Part shown: positions 62,501-64,000 of the stretch, one piece after another | Layout: every line of letters begins with the position of its first letter | Numbering within the stretch: position 1 is the first letter of the stretch | Source: Echinococcus granulosus | Lineage: Eukaryota > Platyhelminthes > Cestoda > Cyclophyllidea > Taeniidae | Direction: 5' to 3' | DNA: 64,000 nt | Assembly: GCF_000524195.1 (NCBI RefSeq) | Contig: NW_020170383.1 | Location: 2,617,589 to 2,681,588, forward strand | Position numbers and translations under genes: made by a program | Notes under the pieces: generated by a model | Seen by the model: only the letters and a program-made list of their open reading frames with translations | What the model was told of the DNA's origin: nothing | The model's database searches: none

Positions 62501-64000
62501 TCAGCAAATGGCTGGAAGAGGGGCAGAAAGACAGGCTTCCTCGAAGGGATTTTCACTGGATTTACAGGCTTCGCAAATGGATGAGTTGGTGTCGGTATTG
62601 TCGGATCTCTGCAACACTCTGGAACACTCTTCCATTCTTATGTCTTCGTTGAAACGAGAGACATCGCCGGAAACCTGGACATCAGGCGCTGTGCTAGCGC
62701 AAGTAAGACGAAAAAGTGGCGAGAATGGACGCGAATTAAAGCACCTTGCCATCCGTAAGGAAAAGGTATGAAATTTCTATGATTTTAGAAGTACTTTTCT
62801 AGCACCAGTTAAAGGGGTAACAGTTAAATCATTAATGTGAAAACTTTTAGCTTGACTATTTAAAATTAATAACTGCATGTTTTTTCCGGATTTATTCAAC
62901 TATTTGTAAACAAAAACAGGAAACTATCTTTGTTTACCAAAAACAAAGTGTCTGAATAGGCAACATGTCATTTGTAAGTAAATTACTACAAGGTTAGGCA
63001 AAAGGTTTGGTGAAATAGTTGGGATTGTGTTTAAACATCATGACTTGTCTGGTTGTGGAAGACGATTAACACCTTATATGATTGATGAATCTGAATTAAG
63101 CTAGCTGTTTGATCCGTTTTCCTCCATTTACAGTGTCAACTAATTCACTTCCCAGTTAATGATAATCAGTATTTTGTCGACACAACTAAATGCCTTGTCG
63201 ACTTTGAAAACCATACAAACATGAACCTATCGCTATTGAATAGTGGCGACAAAAAACCATGTAATATAGCTTAATTATTCCCCGAGGGCGTGCGCTGAAG
63301 TTTTACAAAGAACTGGAAAGTTTGCTATTAAGTGAATCTATCTTACGGTACAATAATGTTACTTACAAACATCCAAATTTCCAGGATAAATGGAATTCGC
63401 CCTTTTGAACCGAACTTTAAATTGTAATTTTAACTCCGTAAGTGAACAGTTAAAGACATCTGTAAGCGTTTTATAGGTGGGAAAAGATACTTCACTGTGT
63501 TCGGCTCAGTTGTCTAGACAGAAAGAAAGTAAATTTATACATTATAATGGCATCCATTAAAAAAAAATAATTAATGCAAAATATCACCCCAAACTAACAA
63601 CGATATTATTTGCAGTCTTCAAAGCCAGATTAAATATTTTAGTGAATTGTAAAGCTCACCTCTTGTGGATGAGTTCTTAAGATATTGTACATAAACATTA
63701 GCACGGCTTTAATGACAAATGGAAGTTGAATGCACTCCCACAAATTTAAAATATATCATAAATTGGCTTCTGACTATTTTTTAAAAGCCAGACAACTGGA
63801 AGTGTGGGTCCTAAATATTTTTAAGTCGGACTGTCTTATTGTCGGCTAAATTATGTCATGCTCTCGCTAAGTACAAATAATTACTGGATATTCTTTTCAT
63901 TTTCTTTCAAAAGGTTGTCGTAGAGGTGCAAGTAGTTTTCCTAAAAATAGGAGAAATCGATACTCTAAAAGAATTCTATCAGGCAGATGCCTTCTTGCAG
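59565..64000 (+). CDS. Putative Cys-loop ligand-gated ion channel subunit, 3' partial
   Basis: Proposed exons 59565-60137, 62163-62765 and 63914 to beyond the window end, all joining in phase 0. An in-frame TGA at 59538 precedes the ATG. The first two exons encode about 392 residues of disordered, Ser/Pro/His-rich sequence (proline stretch RPRLPPLPMPPL, histidine-rich HKHQTHQQHHHQQ) with one likely helix, LQASQMDELVSVLSDLCNTL. Exon 3 reads VVVEVQVVFLKIGEIDTLKE then FYQADAFLQ, resembling the first beta strands of the neurotransmitter-gated channel ligand-binding domain (V-x-V-x-F-L-x-I-G-x-I-D-T ... A-D-x-F-x-Q). If complete, it would continue to a Cys-loop and four membrane helices outside the window. 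No signal peptide is seen in the N-terminal exon. The exon 1-2 link is by phase and splice sites (GGC|GTTAGT to TTTTCTTCAG|AAT) and is less certain than exon 2-3 (AAG|GTATGA to TTTCAAAAG|GTT). Confidence 0.68.
60138..62162 (+). other. Proposed intron 1 of Cys-loop receptor-like gene
   Basis: About 2 kb between the donor GTTAGT and acceptor TATTTTCTTCAG; only short frames inside. Confidence 0.5.
62766..63913 (+). other. Intron 2 of Cys-loop receptor-like gene
   Basis: Donor AAG|GTATGA, acceptor TTCTTTCAAAAG; about 1.1 kb of AT-rich sequence with no other feature. Confidence 0.65.

Noticed and set aside
1..64000. Transposable elements, viral insertions or CRISPR-like arrays
   Set aside because: No reverse transcriptase, integrase or transposase motif (such as a YxDD box), no long terminal repeats and no regularly spaced repeats were seen. 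Degenerate elements cannot be excluded without a repeat library search.

Overview
This is an AT-rich animal nuclear sequence. Genes on both strands are split by spliceosomal introns and separated by long non-coding stretches, and there are no bacterial operons or ribosome binding sites. Several things point to a flatworm, most likely a tapeworm. Many introns are extremely short (34, 37, 37 and 39 bp among the resolved ones). A neuropeptide precursor ends in a DLPW-Gly amidation cassette, a type reported from flatworms. The protein families match parasitic flatworm orthologues. The genus is an inference: AT richness would fit a hymenolepidid, but this is not proven. There is one 100-base assembly gap (27679-27778).

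Layout on the + strand: a 5'-truncated SLC22-type transporter (1-1101); a complete six-exon Arp1/centractin gene (3376-10590); a stretch of about 10 kb with no recognisable gene; a one-exon amidated neuropeptide precursor (20890-21237). On the - strand come two tandem fructose-bisphosphate aldolase genes (23236-25537, six exons; 30940-32157, three exons) and a complete six-exon cysteine string protein/DNAJC5 gene (35154-37856). RWDD1 (39990-40745, + strand, one exon) lies divergent from DNAJC5. A small unidentified - strand exon (40898-41071) converges on RWDD1. The RMND5/GID2 E3 ligase gene (43796-50381, - strand, eight exons) follows. After about 9 kb of apparently empty DNA, the window ends inside a + strand gene (59565 to beyond 64000) whose third exon enters a Cys-loop receptor ligand-binding domain after about 390 residues of low-complexity N-terminal sequence.

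Several gene models were resolved to the nucleotide from splice consensus, reading phase and homology remembered from the families: Arp1 373 aa, aldolase A 380 aa, aldolase B 364 aa, DNAJC5 197 aa, RMND5 about 492 aa (its first intron is less certain). The clearest unusual signal is in the introns. Four of 26 modelled introns start with GC instead of GT, all in a GCAAG[T/C] context. At the two intron positions shared by the aldolase paralogues, GC and GT are swapped reciprocally. Other points of interest are a candidate in-frame 6-nt microexon within the RMND5 RING region, an Asn-to-Met change in the nucleotide-binding loop of Arp1, and the long N-terminus of the putative Cys-loop receptor.

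The genes are not functionally linked in an obvious way: membrane transport, dynactin, a neuropeptide, glycolysis, synaptic chaperone, ribosome/DRG-associated factor, ubiquitin ligase and ion channel. Neuronal functions recur (neuropeptide, DNAJC5, Cys-loop receptor), but this could be chance.
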